Both the position numbers and the translations under genes were made by a program. This document shows positions 10,336 to 19,180 of a stretch of DNA of 64,000 nucleotides, piece after piece (position 1 is the first letter of the stretch; the number at the start of each line of letters is the position of its first letter). The notes beneath the pieces were generated by a model that ran no database searches, was not told the DNA's origin, and was given only the letters and a program-made list of their open reading frames with translations. Origin of the DNA: Candidatus Protistibacter heckmannii (GTDB taxonomy: Bacteria > Pseudomonadota > Gammaproteobacteria > Burkholderiales > Burkholderiaceae); the NCBI GenBank assembly GCA_025050535.1, contig JALBVF010000008.1, positions 1 to 64,000 on the forward strand. The letters run 5' to 3'.

Positions 10336-11462
10336 TATTGAAGCGGCAATATAAAGATTGAGCTTATTATCATTTCTGGCATCGAGTTGGCATAGAAAAA
10401 GAAGACGCTCGATACCAGAAACTGAAGCAACTGCACGAGAGGCGAAAGCAGGTCGTGAGGTTGCATCGGAAGGGATACGGAGTCATGGCCATCGTGGAGT
10501 TGACAGGGCTGAGTTACCCGGCGGCTCGACTGGCCATTGATCTCTATGAAGAAGGGAGCGCGGCGGCCCTGAAGCCGCACCCACAAGCTCGTACGCCAGG
10601 AGAAGGAAGACGGCTGAATGCGGATCAAGAAGAAGCAATCCGGCGCACGATCTGCGACAAACGTCCGGAGCAGTTGAAGATGGAATCTGCGCTCTGGACG
10701 CGAGGCGCGGTCATGCTGTTCATCGAACAGGAATACGCGGTCAGACTCTCAATACGTGCGGTCGGAGACTACCTCAAGCGCTGGGGTTTCACGCCGAAAA
10801 AGCCGATCAAGCGCGCTTACGAACAGCGACCGGAGTCTGTCAAGCAGTGGATCGATCAGGAGTATCTGGCCATCGAGAAGCGTGCCAAGGCCAAAGGTGG
10901 CGAGATTCACTGGGGTGACGAAACCGCGTTGGTGAATACGGATGTTCGGGGCCGCAGTTATGATCCCAAAGGGCAAACCCCGGTCACGATGGCGGTTAGA
11001 GGTACGCGACAGAAGCTGTCGATGATTTCCACAGTGACCAATCAGGGCAAGGCAAGCTGGATGATCATCGATGGTGCCTTTAACCACGAGAAGCTCATCG
11101 AGTTCTTCGAGGCGCTGGTGGCCGATGGCAAGCGCGCGGGCAAGAAAGTGTTCCTGATCCTCGACAACCTCAGCGTGCATCACTGCAAGCCGGTCAAGGC
11201 ATGGCTTGCCGAGCACCAAGCCGACATCGAAGTCTTTTACCTGCCCAGCTACAGCCCGGAGCTCAATCCGGATGAGCGACTCAACGCCGACCTGAAACAT
11301 GTCATCAGCACACGAGTCCCCGTCAGAACAAAGGCCAAATTACACGCCGCAGCAAAGAACCATATGGCGTTCATCGAAACCCATCCTGAACGCGTGAAAT
11401 CCTACTTCCAGGATTCCCGCGTCAAATACGCCGCATAAAAACTTCTTCATGCCGGATCAATA
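10336..11462 (+). mobile_element. IS-A, full-length IS630-family element (copy 1)
   Basis: The element is 1127 bases long including a TA at each edge, as expected for IS630/Tc1-mariner transposons that duplicate TA. The ends are imperfect inverted repeats: TATTGAAGCGGCA on the left and, read inward from the right, TATTGATCCGGCA. It carries one transposase gene on the plus strand. The left edge abuts the start codon of the glycosyltransferase and the right edge cuts the 3' end of the LpxH-like pseudogene. A second, deleted copy lies inverted at 12397-13202. Confidence 0.9.
10455..11438 (+). CDS. IS630-family transposase of IS-A
   Basis: This DDE transposase cuts and pastes the element at TA sites. 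The frame from a GTG at 10455 gives 327 residues. The same frame is open upstream to about 10356 without an ATG or TTG, so translation may begin at a rarer codon and add some 20-30 residues (KLKQLHERRKQ). An N-terminal helix-turn-helix (GYGVMAIVELTGLSYPAARL) is followed by the catalytic core: first Asp in IHWGDET near residue 153, second in LILDNLSVHH near 235, and Glu in YSPELNPDERLNADLKH near 273. It ends RVKSYFQDSRVKYAA. No lesion is visible, so it may be active. Confidence 0.88.
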   Translation: MRLHRKGYGVMAIVELTGLSYPAARLAIDLYEEGSAAALKPHPQARTPGEGRRLNADQEEAIRRTICDKRPEQLKMESALWTRGAVMLFIEQEYAVRLSIRAVGDYLKRWGFTPKKPIKRAYEQRPESVKQWIDQEYLAIEKRAKAKGGEIHWGDETALVNTDVRGRSYDPKGQTPVTMAVRGTRQKLSMISTVTNQGKASWMIIDGAFNHEKLIEFFEALVADGKRAGKKVFLILDNLSVHHCKPVKAWLAEHQADIEVFYLPSYSPELNPDERLNADLKHVISTRVPVRTKAKLHAAAKNHMAFIETHPERVKSYFQDSRVKYAA

Positions 11463-12348
11463 GGCCTCCTGTGCTTCGGGTTGGGGCTGGACGGGATTGC
11501 TTGGGTGATTCGGTGCGGCGCTGGTCTGCGCGATGGCCGGCTGCGCGAGCGTCTCGGCCTTGCGCTGCGGGCCGGAGATGGCGGCCTGTTGCATGCTTTC
11601 GCGCTGGCGCCATTATATGATCTTGAGTTCGCCCTCGGCGGGCTCGACCATGGCTGAGAGACTCTCCACCCAGTCGCCGTCGTTGCAATAGAGCACGCCG
11701 TTGATGTCGCGGATCTCGGCCTTGTGGATGTGGCCGCAGACCACGCCGTCTCCGCCGCGGCGGCGCGCTTCCTCGGTCATCACGTGTTCGAAGGCGGAGA
11801 TGATGTTCACCGCATTCTTGACCTGATGCTTGAGGTACTTCGAGAGCGACCAGTAGGGCAGGCCGAGGCGGTGGCGCGCAGCGTTGAACAAGCGGTCAGC
11901 GCGAGCAGGAAGGTGTAGAGCGAAACGCCCACGTAGGCGAGCCAGCGCGCATGCTGCATGACGCCGTCGAAGAGGTCGCCGTGCGTGACCTACAGGCGCT
12001 TGCCGTCGGCGGTGACGTGCACCGCGTCTTCCACGACTTCGATGTCGCCGAAGGCCAGGCCGATGAATTTCCGCGCGAGTTCGTCGTGGTTGCCGGGCAC
12101 GGAGACCACGCGCGTTCCCTTGCGCAGCAGCTTCTTCACCACATCGTTGTGCGCTTGGGGCCAGTACCAGCCCTTCTTGAGCTGCCAGCCGTTGAGGATG
12201 TCGCCGACGAGATACAGCGCGTGTCGGATTCGTGGGTGTGGAGAAACTCGAGGAGATAGCCTGCTTGGCAGACCACGGTGCCGAGGTGCACATCCGAGAT
12301 CCAGATGGTGCGGTGGTGGATGCTGCTGTCTTTCTCTGTGTTCGCCAT
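11463..12348 (-). pseudogene. LpxH-like metallophosphoesterase (UDP-2,3-diacylglucosamine diphosphatase family), cut by IS-A
   Basis: The family removes UMP from UDP-diacylglucosamine or hydrolyses related pyrophosphates in lipid A synthesis. Start at 12348. The metal-binding motifs survive as pieces: ISDVHLG, LVGDILNGW, VPGNHDE and VCGHIHK. Lesions are a frameshift near 12225 (after LEFLHTHESDT), a TAG at 11990-11992 in front of VTHGDLFDG where homologues have Gln, a frameshift near 11895, and a TAA at 11613-11615 in front of WRQRES. The 3' end runs straight into the IS-A terminal repeat. It belongs to the group found beside glycosyltransferase and dgkA, which need not be the essential LpxH, so another copy elsewhere should be expected. 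Confidence 0.8.
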
Positions 12349-12396
12349 GTTGTCGCTGTAGCGGGTTTGGGCGATTTAGCCAGCGGCGCACATCAT

Positions 12397-13202
12397 TATT
12401 GATCCGGCATGAAGAAGTTTTCATGCGGCGTATTTGACGCGGGGATCCTGGAAGTAGGATTTCACGCGTTCGGAATGGGTTTCGATGAACGCCATGTGGT
12501 TCTTTGCTGCGGCGTGGAATTTGGCCTTTGTTCTGACGGGGACTCGTGTGCTGATGACATGTTTCAGGTCGGCGTTGAGTCGCTCATCCGGATTGAGCTC
12601 CGGGCTGTAGCTGGGCAGGTAAAAGACTTCGATGTCGGCTTGGTGCTCGGCAAGCCATGCCTTGACCGGCTTGCAGTGATGCACGCCGAGGTTGTCGAGG
12701 ATCAGGAACACTTTCTTGCCCGCGCGCTTGATCGGCTTTTTCGGCGTGAAACCCCAGCGCTTGAGGTAGTCTCCGACCGCACGTATTGAGAGTCTGACCG
12801 CGTATTCCTGTTCGATGAACAGCATGACCGCGCCTCGCGTCCAGAGCGCAGATTACATCTTCAACTGCTCCGGACGTTTGTCGCAGATCGTGCGCCGGAT
12901 TGCTTCTTCTTGATCCGCATTCAGCCGTCTTCCGTCTCCTGGCGTACGAGCTCGTGGGTGCGGCTTCAGGGCCGCCGCGCCCCCTTCTTCATAGAGATCA
13001 ATGGCCAGTCGAGCCGCCGGGTAACTCAGCCCTGTCAACTCCGCGATGGCCATGACTCCGTATCCCTTCCGATGCAACCTCACGACCTGCTTTCGCCTCT
13101 CGTGCAGTTGCTTCAGTTTCTGGTATCGAGCGTCTTCTTTTTCTATGCCAATTCGATGCCAGAAATGATAATAAGTTCAATCTTTATATTGCCGCGTCAA
13201 TA
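12397..13202 (-). mobile_element. IS-A copy 2, internally deleted and inverted
   Basis: Both terminal repeats with their TA edges are kept, but the element is 806 bases long, 321 shorter than copy 1. The transposase N-terminus (12853-13083) ends at a TAA where copy 1 has GAA. Further on, codons from KPIKR jump directly to AGKKVFLILDN. This removes 107 codons, including the first catalytic Asp. In copy 1 the same 9-base word caagcgcgc occurs at both edges of the missing segment. This copy makes no transposase but could still be moved in trans because its ends are whole. Confidence 0.88.
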
Positions 13203-13225
13203 AGTGACAATTCCCTTTTAAAGCC

Positions 13226-13253
13226 TTGAAAAACAGGGGAAGTGGTGCAAAAT
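13226..13253 (+). promoter_or_regulatory. Candidate promoter of the BI-1 family gene
   Basis: TTGAAA at 13226-13231 and CAAAAT at 13248-13253 are separated by 16 bases and lie about 35 bases before the start codon. The site is only 24 bases from the end of IS-A copy 2, so the insertion just missed it. It is a motif match by eye only. Confidence 0.4.
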
Positions 13254-13286
13254 AGGCCCTGCAGTCCAACTCTCTCTGGAGACGCA

Positions 13287-13994
13287 ATGAACGAACTGAA
13301 TTCCTACGGCTTTGGCGGCGCCGCTTCTGGCAACGCCGGCAGCATCGCAGCAAGCCGCAACCGCGTGCTGCGCAACACCTACTGGCTGCTCGCCCTGTCG
13401 ATGATTCCGACCGTGCTCGGCGCCTGGGTTGGCGTGGCCACTGGTTTCAGCCTTTTCGCCGGCAGCCCGCTGATGAGCTTCATCGCCTTCATGGCGATCG
13501 CTTTCGGCTTCTTCTTCGCCATCGAAAAAACCAAGGACAGCGCCGCGGGCGTGTTCATCCTGCTGGGCTTCACCTTCTTCATGGGGCTGATGCTCTCGCG
13601 GCTGATCGGGCACATCCTTGGCTTTTCCAACGGCGCCAGCCTGATCATGACCGCCTTCGGCGGCACCGCGCTGATCTTCACCGGCATGGCCTCGATCGCC
13701 ACCGTGTCCAAGCGCGACCTCAGCGGCCTGGGCAAGTGGCTCTTCATGGGCGTGCTGCTGCTGATCGTGGCGTCGGTCGCCAATATCTGGCTGCAGCTGC
13801 CCGCGCTGATGCTGACCGTTTCGGTGCTGGCTATCGCGATCTTCTCGGTCTACATCCTGTTCGACGTGCAGCGCATCGTGAACGGTGGCGAGACGAACTA
13901 CATCACTGCCACGCTGGCGATTTACCTGGATGTGTACAACATCTTCGTGAACCTGCTCAGCATCCTCGGCATCTTCGGCGGCAACCGCGACTGA
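13287..13994 (+). CDS. Bax inhibitor-1 / YccA-family membrane protein
   Basis: Members are seven-helix inner-membrane proteins. YccA of E. coli binds and restrains the protease FtsH, and others leak Ca2+. ATG at 13287 follows GGAG at a usable distance. The 235-residue chain begins with a Gly/Ala/Ser-rich cytoplasmic tail and then shows seven hydrophobic segments. The conserved C-terminal part, with SVYILFDVQRIVNGGETNYI, contains the Asp-rich pore motif region. Length and sequence are normal. It has its own terminator at 13996-14035. Its exact partner here is unknown. Confidence 0.9.
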   Translation: MNELNSYGFGGAASGNAGSIAASRNRVLRNTYWLLALSMIPTVLGAWVGVATGFSLFAGSPLMSFIAFMAIAFGFFFAIEKTKDSAAGVFILLGFTFFMGLMLSRLIGHILGFSNGASLIMTAFGGTALIFTGMASIATVSKRDLSGLGKWLFMGVLLLIVASVANIWLQLPALMLTVSVLAIAIFSVYILFDVQRIVNGGETNYITATLAIYLDVYNIFVNLLSILGIFGGNRD

Positions 13995-13995
13995 G

Positions 13996-14035
13996 AAAGC
14001 CTGCCGGGCGCCCTCCCGGGCTGGCTTTTATTTTT
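13996..14035 (+). terminator. Rho-independent terminator after the BI-1 family gene
   Basis: A hairpin with AAAGCC/GGCTTT at its base and GCCGGG/CCCGG(G)C in the upper stem is followed by TTTTATTTTT. It starts two bases after the stop codon. It also lies close to the convergent end of rlmD. Confidence 0.8.
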
Positions 14036-14068
14036 GGCGCGCGCCCTTTTTCAGCGCCGGCACCCGGC

Positions 14069-15460
14069 TTAGCGCTGGAACACCGCCACCGATTCCACGT
14101 GCGCCGTGTGCGGGAACATATTGACCACGCCCACCTCCTCCAGCTTGTAGCCGCCCTCATGCACCAGCAGGCCGGCGTCGCGCGCCAACATGTCGGGGTT
14201 GCAGGACACGTAGACAATGCGCCGCGGCAGGAAGGCTTCCTGCCCGCCCGCGTGCAGCTGAGCCAGCGCCTTGGAGACGGCCAGCGCGCCCTCTCGCGGC
14301 GGATCGATCAGCCAGCGGTCGAAGCCGCCGAGCCGGGCGATGGCCTCGGCGTCCACTTCGAAGAGATTGCGGCTTTCGAAACGGGTCTTGGCGCCCAGGC
14401 CGTTGCGCACCGCGTTCGCCTGCGCGCGCCGGGTCAGCACGGGGCTGCCCTCGATACCGACGACGCTCGCGGCCTGCGTGGCCAGCGGCAGCGTGAAATT
14501 TCCGATGCCGCAGAAGAGATCAAGCACCTTCTCGCCCAGCTGTGTCCCGAGCAGGCGCAGCGCCGTGGACACCAGCACACGGTTGACGCGGTGGTTGACC
14601 TGGGTGAAATCGGTCGGCATGAAGGGCATGACGATGCCGAATTCGGGCAGGCCGTAAGCCAGCTCCTGGCCCTCGCCCGGCAGCGGATAAAGCTGCGCGA
14701 CACTCTCGGGCCCCTCGGGTTGCACCCAGATCTGCACCTCGTGTTCGGTGGCGAAACGCTTGAGCAAGGCGTGATCGGCCGACAGCAGCGGCTTCAGGAT
14801 GCGCAGCACCAGCGCGGTCGCGGTGCCGCCGCCGTGCTCGCCCATGGCCAGCTCGATCTGCGGCAGCCGGTCGTGCATCGACAGGCCGGCCACCAGCGTG
14901 CGCAGCGCCGGCAGCAGCGCCGAGACGTGCGGCGGCAGAACTTCGCAGGACAGCATGTCCACCACATAGCTTCTCTTGCGCGCATGAAAACCAATCAGCA
15001 CGCCGCCGGCGCTGGGCACGTCGCGCACCGTCAGGCGCGCGCGGTAGCGGTAGCCCCAGTCCGGCCCGGCGATGGGCCGCAGCACGCATTCGGGCTTGAG
15101 CTTGGCGAGATGCCAGAGGTTGTCCTCGATCACGCGCTGCTTGATGGCGAGCTGGCCGCGCGTGTCGAAGTGCTGCATCGCGCAGCCGCCGCACGTACGG
15201 TAGTACTGGCAGCGCGGCTCGACCCGCTGGCTCGAGGCTTGGAGCACCTCGGTCAGGTTCGCCTTGGCGTAGCTGCGCTTGTTGTTCCAGATCTTAAAGC
15301 GCACCAGCTCGCCGGGCAGCGCGCCTTCGACGAAGACGACCTTGCCGGGCTTGCCCGAGTCGTCGTCCATGGGCAGGCGGCCCACGCCCTGGGCTTCGGC
15401 GTCGAGGGAAAGAATGCGCAGGGGCGCGTGGCGGTCATCGCGGGTATCGTTCAACAGCAT
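14069..15460 (-). CDS. rlmD: 23S rRNA (uracil-1939-C5)-methyltransferase
   Basis: RlmD methylates U1939 of 23S rRNA with S-adenosylmethionine. The 463-residue frame is complete. It has an N-terminal TRAM-like domain, then the iron-sulfur cluster cysteines in CQYYRTCGGC near residues 84-93. The SAM-binding motif is VLDLFCGIGNF near 317, DPPREGA is near 390, and the catalytic Cys with its base is in YVSCNPDMLARD near 425. It is transcribed after the exonuclease gene with a short gap. No lesions. Confidence 0.93.
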   Translation of the reverse strand: MLLNDTRDDRHAPLRILSLDAEAQGVGRLPMDDDSGKPGKVVFVEGALPGELVRFKIWNNKRSYAKANLTEVLQASSQRVEPRCQYYRTCGGCAMQHFDTRGQLAIKQRVIEDNLWHLAKLKPECVLRPIAGPDWGYRYRARLTVRDVPSAGGVLIGFHARKRSYVVDMLSCEVLPPHVSALLPALRTLVAGLSMHDRLPQIELAMGEHGGGTATALVLRILKPLLSADHALLKRFATEHEVQIWVQPEGPESVAQLYPLPGEGQELAYGLPEFGIVMPFMPTDFTQVNHRVNRVLVSTALRLLGTQLGEKVLDLFCGIGNFTLPLATQAASVVGIEGSPVLTRRAQANAVRNGLGAKTRFESRNLFEVDAEAIARLGGFDRWLIDPPREGALAVSKALAQLHAGGQEAFLPRRIVYVSCNPDMLARDAGLLVHEGGYKLEEVGVVNMFPHTAHVESVAVFQR

Positions 15461-15491
15461 GTGTCCAAATCCGGGCCTCGCGGCCCCAGGG

Positions 15492-16304
15492 TCAGGCCTT
15501 CGCGTCGGCGAAGGCGGCCAGATAGCCCTGCCATTGCGGTCCGTCCATGCCGGACATGCTCTTCTTCACGAAGGCGATCTCTTCCTCGTATTCGTCACGC
15601 GAGAAGCCGCCGCGCATCAGCTGGAAGCGGCAGTAGAGCAGATAGGTGTTGACCACGTCGGTCTCACAATATTGGCGGATTTCGCCGATCTTGCCTTCCT
15701 GCCACGCCTGCCACACCTGGCTGCCGTCCATGCCCATCTTGCCGGGAAAGCCGCAGAGCTTTGCCAGATCGTCCAGCGGTGCATAGGCGCGCGCCTGATA
15801 GCTCGCCAGCAGGTCCATCAGGTCGAGATGACGCATGTGATAGCGGCTGATGTAGTTGTTCCACTTGAAGTCGCGGCTGTCGTAGCCGTTTCCCTCGCCC
15901 ATGTCCCAGTAGCGCGAGGCCTCGATGCCGTTGACCATGGCGCGGTAGTGCAGCACGGGCAGGTCGAAGCCGCTGCCGTTCCATGAGACGAGCTGAGGCG
16001 TGTATTTCTCGATCAGCGCGAAGAACTTTTCCACCAGCTCGGCCTCGCCCGACTCGGGCTCGCCCAGGGAGCCGACGTGGAAGGTGGCGCCGCCCTCGCG
16101 CGCGGTCTTGCGCAGCACGCAGGAGATCGCGACGATCTTCTGCATGTAGTGCGGCAGGAAGCGGCCTCCGGTCTTGGCCTCGCGCTCGGCGAAGACCACA
16201 TCGGCCGCCTCGGCGTCGGTGAGACTGTCGTTCAGGCCGTGCAGCCGGCGGATGCCGGCCACGTCGGGGATGGTTTCGATGTCGAAGACGAGGACGGGCG
16301 TCAT
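15492..16304 (-). CDS. Predicted 3'-5' exonuclease (PolB exo2-like, DnaQ fold)
   Basis: The family (PF10108) keeps the proofreading exonuclease fold of B-family polymerases without a polymerase. The first acidic motif is FDIETIP at residue 6. The second region is SWNGSGFDLPVLHYR near 108, and the third is RQYCETDVVNTYLLYCRF near 204, where the Asp of ETD completes the metal site. The chain has 270 residues with no damage. It lies between nlpD and rlmD on the same strand. Biological substrate is not known for the family. Confidence 0.85.
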   Translation of the reverse strand: MTPVLVFDIETIPDVAGIRRLHGLNDSLTDAEAADVVFAEREAKTGGRFLPHYMQKIVAISCVLRKTAREGGATFHVGSLGEPESGEAELVEKFFALIEKYTPQLVSWNGSGFDLPVLHYRAMVNGIEASRYWDMGEGNGYDSRDFKWNNYISRYHMRHLDLMDLLASYQARAYAPLDDLAKLCGFPGKMGMDGSQVWQAWQEGKIGEIRQYCETDVVNTYLLYCRFQLMRGGFSRDEYEEEIAFVKKSMSGMDGPQWQGYLAAFADAKA

Positions 16305-16399
16305 GGCTGCGCTCCGGTCGTGGTTAGAGAGATTCCGGGCGGCGCCGCGCGGCCCGCCCGGAATTCGATGCGTCGCTCAAGCAGCGGCCCGGTGGCCCC

Positions 16400-17344
16400 T
16401 CACTGCGCAGGCAGGAAGCGGCTCGGATCAACGGGCTTGCCGTTGCGGCGAATCTCGAAATGCAGCTTCACGCGGTCGGCCTCGCTGCTGCCCATTTCGG
16501 CGATGACCTGCCCGGCCTTCACCTGCACGCCCTCCTTGGCCGAAAGGCTTCGGTTGTGGCCGTAGGCGGAGAGGAAGGTGTTGTCGTGCTTGATGATGAC
16601 GAGGTTGCCGTAGCCGCGCAGCACGCCGGCGTAGATGACCTTGCCCTCGGCTGCGGCGCGCACCGGGTCGCCGGCCTTGCCGGCGATGTCGATACCCTTG
16701 TTCTTCGCTTCGTCGAAGGGCTCGATGATCTGGCCCTTGGCCGGCCAGGCGAAGGCTATGTCGGCGCCCTCCTTGGGCGCTTCGGCCTTGGCGGGCTCGG
16801 CCGGCTTGACCGCCTCCGCGGGCTTGGTGTCCTCGATGGGGCGCGCCTCGACGCTGTCGGTGCGCACCGGCATGCTGCTGACCTCGGGCGGCGCCACGCG
16901 CAGCACCTGATCGACTTCGATCTGGTTCGGATTGGCGAGGTTGTTCCAGGCCGCCAGATCGCGGTAGGACTGGCCGTTCTCCAAGGCGATGCGGTAGAGC
17001 GTGTCGCCGCGCTTGACGCGGTAATAGCCGGGATCGACCGGCGGCAGAGGCGCGGGCGCGGCGGCCGCCACGGGCTTCTCCGGCACCGTGCCGCCCTTGA
17101 TGCTGGAGCGCTCGATCACCGGCGCGTGCGTCGGCGTGGAGGAGCAGGCGCCCAGGACGAGCAGCGCGGCGAGGCCGCCGGCCAGGCATGCCGCCTGGCC
17201 GGCGCGCGGCAGGGAAACGGGTTCGGCGGATCGGCTTGCTTTCGGATGTTCGGTCATGGTTACGGACTTGGGCTCGGTCATGAAGGCGGTGTCGATGCGG
17301 AGCCTGGTTGGCGGTTCGTGATCGCTATGTGAAGTAGTCTGCAT
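16400..17344 (-). CDS. nlpD: NlpD-type lipoprotein, LysM plus degenerate M23 domain
   Basis: NlpD sits in the outer membrane and activates amidase AmiC during cell separation. After a short N-terminal stretch the signal peptide ends in the lipobox VLGACSS (Cys near residue 67 from the first Met; an internal Met, such as the one in MTEHPKASRS, may be the true start). A LysM motif (YYRVKRGDTLYRIALENGQS) binds peptidoglycan. The M23 domain near the C-terminus has NKGIDIAG where active peptidases have HxGxD, the usual non-catalytic form of NlpD/EnvC. It follows pcm by six bases. In many proteobacteria rpoS comes next, but here it does not. Confidence 0.9.
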   Translation of the reverse strand: MQTTSHSDHEPPTRLRIDTAFMTEPKSVTMTEHPKASRSAEPVSLPRAGQAACLAGGLAALLVLGACSSTPTHAPVIERSSIKGGTVPEKPVAAAAPAPLPPVDPGYYRVKRGDTLYRIALENGQSYRDLAAWNNLANPNQIEVDQVLRVAPPEVSSMPVRTDSVEARPIEDTKPAEAVKPAEPAKAEAPKEGADIAFAWPAKGQIIEPFDEAKNKGIDIAGKAGDPVRAAAEGKVIYAGVLRGYGNLVIIKHDNTFLSAYGHNRSLSAKEGVQVKAGQVIAEMGSSEADRVKLHFEIRRNGKPVDPSRFLPAQ

Positions 17345-17350
17345 GACACT

Positions 17351-18283
17351 TCAGACAGTTCCCGATTTTAACGGCACAAAGAAAACCGCTTCAAGCTCGG
17401 TGGACTCCAGTTCGCCCCGCCGGTTCTTCACGATGAGCTGCAGGGTCTGCTGTCCGGTCGGCTTTGCGACCGGCGCGATGAGCTTGCCGCCGGGCACGAG
17501 CTGGTCGAGCAAGGCCTGCGGCACGGCCATGCCGGCGGCGGCGAGGATGATCGCGTCGAAGGGCGCGGCCGGCGGCAGGCCGAGCATGCCGTCGCCGAAA
17601 TGCAGGCGCAGATTCGGAATGCGCACATGACGCAGATTCGACTTCACCTTTTCGTACAGCGGCTTGACCCGTTCGATGGAATACACCTCGCGCGCGACCT
17701 GGGCGAGCACCGCCGCCTGATAGCCGCAGCCGGTGCCGATCTCCAGCACCTTGCCCAGCGGGACGCTGGGCATCAGACCGTGGCGCAGCACTTCGATCAT
17801 GCTCGCGACGATGGAGGGCGCGGAGATGGTCTGCGAATGGCCGATGGGCAGTTGCGTGTCCTCGTAGGCTTGGCTGTCGAGTGCCGTGTCGACGAAGAGA
17901 TGGCGCGGCACGCGGGCCATCGCGTCGAGCACGCGGGCATCGCTGACGCCTCCCTTGGCCAGGCGCGCGGCCAACGCATGGCGCGCGCGTTCGGAGTTGC
18001 GGCCGAGGCCGCGCGGCGCATGCGGGGAAGCGGGCTTGGCCGGGGCAGGCTTGGCGGGCGCGCCGGTGGAGAGGCTCGCCGCGACCGGGCGCGGGGCGGC
18101 GGACTTGGCCGCGGGAGCGGCGCCCGCGCCGCCCTTGTCCGGCGTCTGCGCCCTGCCTTGCTCCTGCGGACGGCCCTGCGTATTGGCTTGCGTATTGCTC
18201 TGTGTCTTGCCCTGCGCCTGCTTGAGTGCTTCCTTCTGCGCCTGCTGGTTGGCATGGACGCCGGCGAAAATCATCTGCTTCAT
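17351..18283 (-). CDS. pcm: Protein-L-isoaspartate O-methyltransferase with a low-complexity N-terminal extension
   Basis: Pcm repairs L-isoaspartyl residues of aged proteins with SAM. ATG at 18283 has GGAG six bases upstream and lies just past the surE stop. The enzyme proper starts at about residue 100 ([20 protein letters not shown]) and shows [19 protein letters not shown], the SAM loop [19 protein letters not shown] and [17 protein letters not shown]. The first hundred residues are rich in Gln, Ala, Pro and Lys (for example [20 protein letters not shown]) and match no domain I know. Homologues in related bacteria can carry such extensions. The catalytic part is intact. Confidence 0.9.
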   Translation of the reverse strand: MKQMIFAGVHANQQAQKEALKQAQGKTQSNTQANTQGRPQEQGRAQTPDKGGAGAAPAAKSAAPRPVAASLSTGAPAKPAPAKPASPHAPRGLGRNSERARHALAARLAKGGVSDARVLDAMARVPRHLFVDTALDSQAYEDTQLPIGHSQTISAPSIVASMIEVLRHGLMPSVPLGKVLEIGTGCGYQAAVLAQVAREVYSIERVKPLYEKVKSNLRHVRIPNLRLHFGDGMLGLPPAAPFDAIILAAAGMAVPQALLDQLVPGGKLIAPVAKPTGQQTLQLIVKNRRGELESTELEAVFFVPLKSGTV

Positions 18284-18293
18284 CGAACTCCGC

Positions 18294-19049
18294 CTACGCC
18301 TGGAGCCAGTTGCCGACGCGCTCGAGCTGCGCATGGCTGCTGAGGTCGAGCTGCAGCGGCGTGAGCGACACGCGGCCGTTTGCGACTGCATGGAAATCCG
18401 TGCCCTCGCTGGCGTCACGCGCGTCGCCAGCGGCGCCGACCCAGTAGATCGGCTCGCCGCGCGGGCTCTGCTGGCTGATTACCGGCTGTGAAGGATGGCG
18501 CTTGCCCAGGCGCGTGACCTCGCGGCCCGCGATCTCGGCATAGGGCAGGCTGGGGATGTTCACGTTCATCAGGAAAGGCGCGGGAATGGGGTCGAGCACA
18601 TAGCGCTCGACGATCTCGGCGGCCACACGCGCGGCATCGCCGATATGCGCCCAGCCCTTCTGATCGAGCGAGAAGGCAAAGGACGGGATGCCGAACATCG
18701 CGCCTTCGATGGCCGCAGCGACGGTGCCCGAATACAGCACATCCTCGCCCATGTTCTGGCCGTTGTTGATGCCCGAGACCACGAGGTCGGTCCGGTGTCC
18801 GAGCAGGCCGGTCAACGCGATGTGCACGCAGTCCGTCGGCGTGCCGTTGAAATAGCGGAAACCCTTCTGCGGGCCTTCGCCGGCGATGTGCTGGGACAGG
18901 GGGCGCTGCAGGGTCAGGGAGTTCGAGGCGCCGCTGTGGTTCTGCTCTGGCGCCACCACGGTGATCTCGCCGAGCGGCTTGAGCGCTTCGTACAAGGCCA
19001 GCAGGCCGGGAGCGAGATAGCCGTCGTCGTTGGCTAGGAGAATATGCAT
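18294..19049 (-). CDS. surE: 5'/3'-nucleotidase SurE
   Basis: SurE is a metal-dependent phosphatase for nucleoside monophosphates and polyphosphate in stress survival. The start [15 protein letters not shown] at 19049 places the metal-binding DDG pair at residues 8-9, as in all SurE proteins. A longer frame to 19127 would add 26 unlike residues. NHSGASNSL, the motif [20 protein letters not shown] and [11 protein letters not shown] are all present. At 251 residues it has normal length. It is the first gene of surE-pcm-nlpD, with ten bases between surE and pcm. Confidence 0.93.
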   Translation of the reverse strand: MHILLANDDGYLAPGLLALYEALKPLGEITVVAPEQNHSGASNSLTLQRPLSQHIAGEGPQKGFRYFNGTPTDCVHIALTGLLGHRTDLVVSGINNGQNMGEDVLYSGTVAAAIEGAMFGIPSFAFSLDQKGWAHIGDAARVAAEIVERYVLDPIPAPFLMNVNIPSLPYAEIAGREVTRLGKRHPSQPVISQQSPRGEPIYWVGAAGDARDASEGTDFHAVANGRVSLTPLQLDLSSHAQLERVGNWLQA

Positions 19050-19135
19050 GGCCGAAATTGTAACCGAGAGACCCACCCCACCCTCACGCCGCTCCCCCTC
19101 GGCCGGGGATTCCGCCAGTTTGCCCATTTCGAATA

Positions 19136-19158
19136 AACTAACGGTCGTTCGATATTAA
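19136..19158 (+). promoter_or_regulatory. Candidate TetR-type operator before the quinone reductase gene
   Basis: The near-palindrome AACGGTCGTT (19140-19149) sits in an AT-rich stretch about 32 bases before the ATG of the oxidoreductase. Similar half-sites bind FadP/PsrA/LiuR-like regulators of acyl-CoA genes in betaproteobacteria. This is a resemblance only, and the regulator is not in the window. Confidence 0.3.
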
Positions 19159-19180
19159 AAAATCTCTCCGTGGAGGCAAG

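Noticed and set aside
10358-10540. Short frame MSLLSFLASSWHRKRRRSIP at the IS-A left end as a separate accessory gene
   Set aside because: It overlaps the transposase N-terminus in another frame and is repeated in copy 2 only because the DNA is the same; no frameshift signal of the IS3 type is expected in IS630 elements.
13736-15652. 638-codon plus-strand frame opposite rlmD
   Set aside because: Overlaps the BI-1 family gene and lies antisense to rlmD, whose Fe-S and SAM motifs are complete.
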